Assembly (NCBI GenBank): GCA_012837965.1
Contig: DUQF01000029.1
Span: 1 to 61,575 of the forward strand
From: Clostridiales bacterium
GTDB lineage: Bacteria > Bacillota > Clostridia > Christensenellales > Aristaeellaceae
Direction: 5' to 3'
DNA: 61,575 nt
Program-made: the position numbers and the translations under genes
The notes under the pieces: generated by a model
What the model was told of the DNA's origin: nothing
Databases searched by the model: none
What the model saw: only the letters and a program-made list of their open reading frames with translations
Shown: positions 60,693 to 61,575 of the stretch, in pieces
Position numbering within the stretch: the first letter of the stretch is position 1
Layout of the letters: every line of letters starts with the position of its first letter

Positions 60693-61574
60693 TTACTTAT
60701 TGTAACGCTTGGTCTCCGTAACTGTTCCCTGGACTTCTTCCTGAACTTCTTGCTGGATTTCTTCCTGGATTTCTTCCAGAATTTCTTCTGGGCCTTCAGG
60801 CATGGCTTCCTCAATCAGCATCAGGATGGTTTCGCCCTCCTGCGGATAAGCAGTAGGAATACGCTCTTTCAATGCCGTTAAAAGGCTTTCCATCAGGGCC
60901 TGTCCTTCTTCACTTTCAAGGAAAGCATCCAATTCTTCCTCGGTATTGATATTAAGGACGACCTTCTGCTTGTTTGCAAGATCAATCTTTTCAACCGCCT
61001 CGCTTGAAGGAGTATTCACTTGGACAAGGCTCGCGAGCGGGGTTTCACCTCCCATATCAAAATCAACAGCCTGGCGAACGGTCTGGCCATCAATGCTGAT
61101 ATCTATGGATGCGCCAAAAGGCGTACCAAAGAACAGGGCAGATACATTCAGTATAGCCTGATCGCTCTTGCTGATTAGTTCCATCTTCATGCGCATATCA
61201 AGGGGGCTGATAGTGTTCTTGTCCGCATCCTGACGTAGTTCGTTAAAATCCACCTCGGGCATGCTGCCATCTTCAGGAGTAGGTCTGCTAAAGTCAAAGA
61301 AAACGGTTTCGAAAACATCAACAACCGTGCTTTCACCGCCGGTGAGCAGCAACACATTTTTTGCAACACTTTCGGAATAGGGAGTAGTCAAGTCAATCAG
61401 GGCTTCCTGTTCGCTGATGGGATATATGTTCAATCTGCCGACCATTTCGCCGCTTGCTTTTTTGAATTCTTCAAGTCTTTCATATAGCTCGCCATAAAAC
61501 TCATCAGCGGTTTTGGGTGCATCTTCCATATCTTCACCGCTGATTTCGGCGATCCACATGGTTAGCTTATACAC
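60693..61574 (-). CDS. protein of unknown function with glutamate/glutamine-rich tail (5' end outside the window)
   Basis: At least 293 residues; the frame is open to the window edge, so the true start probably lies beyond 61575. The visible part looks soluble and strand-rich (for example SIDISIDGQTVRQAVDF), with repeated acidic segments. The C-terminus (about 255-285) is a low-complexity run of the type EEIQEEIQQEVQEEVQ, probably a charged helix. A family was not recognised. A strong terminator follows. Confidence 0.75.
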   Translation of the reverse strand: MYKLTMWIAEISGEDMEDAPKTADEFYGELYERLEEFKKASGEMVGRLNIYPISEQEALIDLTTPYSESVAKNVLLLTGGESTVVDVFETVFFDFSRPTPEDGSMPEVDFNELRQDADKNTISPLDMRMKMELISKSDQAILNVSALFFGTPFGASIDISIDGQTVRQAVDFDMGGETPLASLVQVNTPSSEAVEKIDLANKQKVVLNINTEEELDAFLESEEGQALMESLLTALKERIPTAYPQEGETILMLIEEAMPEGPEEILEEIQEEIQQEVQEEVQGTVTETKRYNK

Positions 61575-61575
61575 C

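Overview
The window looks like the chromosome of an anaerobic low-to-mid GC Firmicute of the class Clostridia, probably an uncultured gut or digester lineage. This rests on gene order and families: a secD-secF-recJ-relA-dtd-hydrolase-hemZ cluster, ribonuclease Y, VanW, YnzC/UPF0291, a DUF3899-like protein after an opp operon, strong GGAGG ribosome binding sites with GTG/TTG starts, and TTGACA/TATAAT promoters, often with an extended TG-10. No species call is possible from the sequence alone.

Layout. 1-250: the start of a minus-strand gene leaving the window, plus two hairpins. 248-9125 (minus): an oppABCDF oligopeptide importer with a DUF3899-like gene; OppC, OppD and OppF carry large insertions. 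9268-13052 (minus): hydrolase-ybaB-recR-tdk-rmuC. 13131-16863 (minus): topoisomerase III, a tRNA/DNA-type N6 methyltransferase, a 2[4Fe-4S] ferredoxin and a HAD phosphatase. 16953-17960 (plus): a VanY-type carboxypeptidase. 17994-22205 (minus): an Fbp-type ABC importer. 22368-31642 (minus): hemZ, MBL hydrolase, dtd, relA, recJ, very divergent SecF and SecD, and a small membrane protein. 31798-32899 (plus): rpsF-ssb-rpsR. 32967-33605: an SGNH hydrolase. 33787-40161 (plus): pstSCAB-phoU-phoBR behind candidate Pho boxes. 40225-42559 (minus): YgjP-type metalloprotein, J-domain protein, murA.

42657-44930 is an accessory island. It holds a broken phage head-morphogenesis gene ending in a nuclease-like (toxin-like) domain, a small downstream gene, and two inverted copies of a ~160-bp structured insertion element, one inside each gene. 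Deleting each copy restores a continuous or cleanly ending reading frame, and the hairpin arms differ between copies in ways that keep base pairing. I did not recognise this element; it is the strongest candidate here for something undescribed. Next come seven minus-strand tRNAs and a divergent tRNA-Arg (45050-45956).

46126-52703 (minus): ribonuclease Y behind a leader with an intrinsic terminator, then YhcH-like, VanW, YnzC, an Lgt-like membrane protein lacking the usual histidine, a phosphodiester glycosidase and a GT2-GtrA fusion. 52916-57450 (plus): an ABC ATPase, permease, GldG-like and DUF4340 operon. 57535-59198 (plus): pfkA and a GNAT acetyltransferase. 59269-61574 (minus): a secreted protein gene broken at a 7-base homopolymer, and the end of an acidic-tailed protein.

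Two themes cut across the window. None of the exported proteins, including three ABC substrate-binding proteins, has a recognisable lipobox, while the one Lgt-family protein looks degenerate. Several conserved machines (OppD, SecD/SecF) keep their fold and gene position but have lost hallmark residues. All functions are read by eye from motifs and context.
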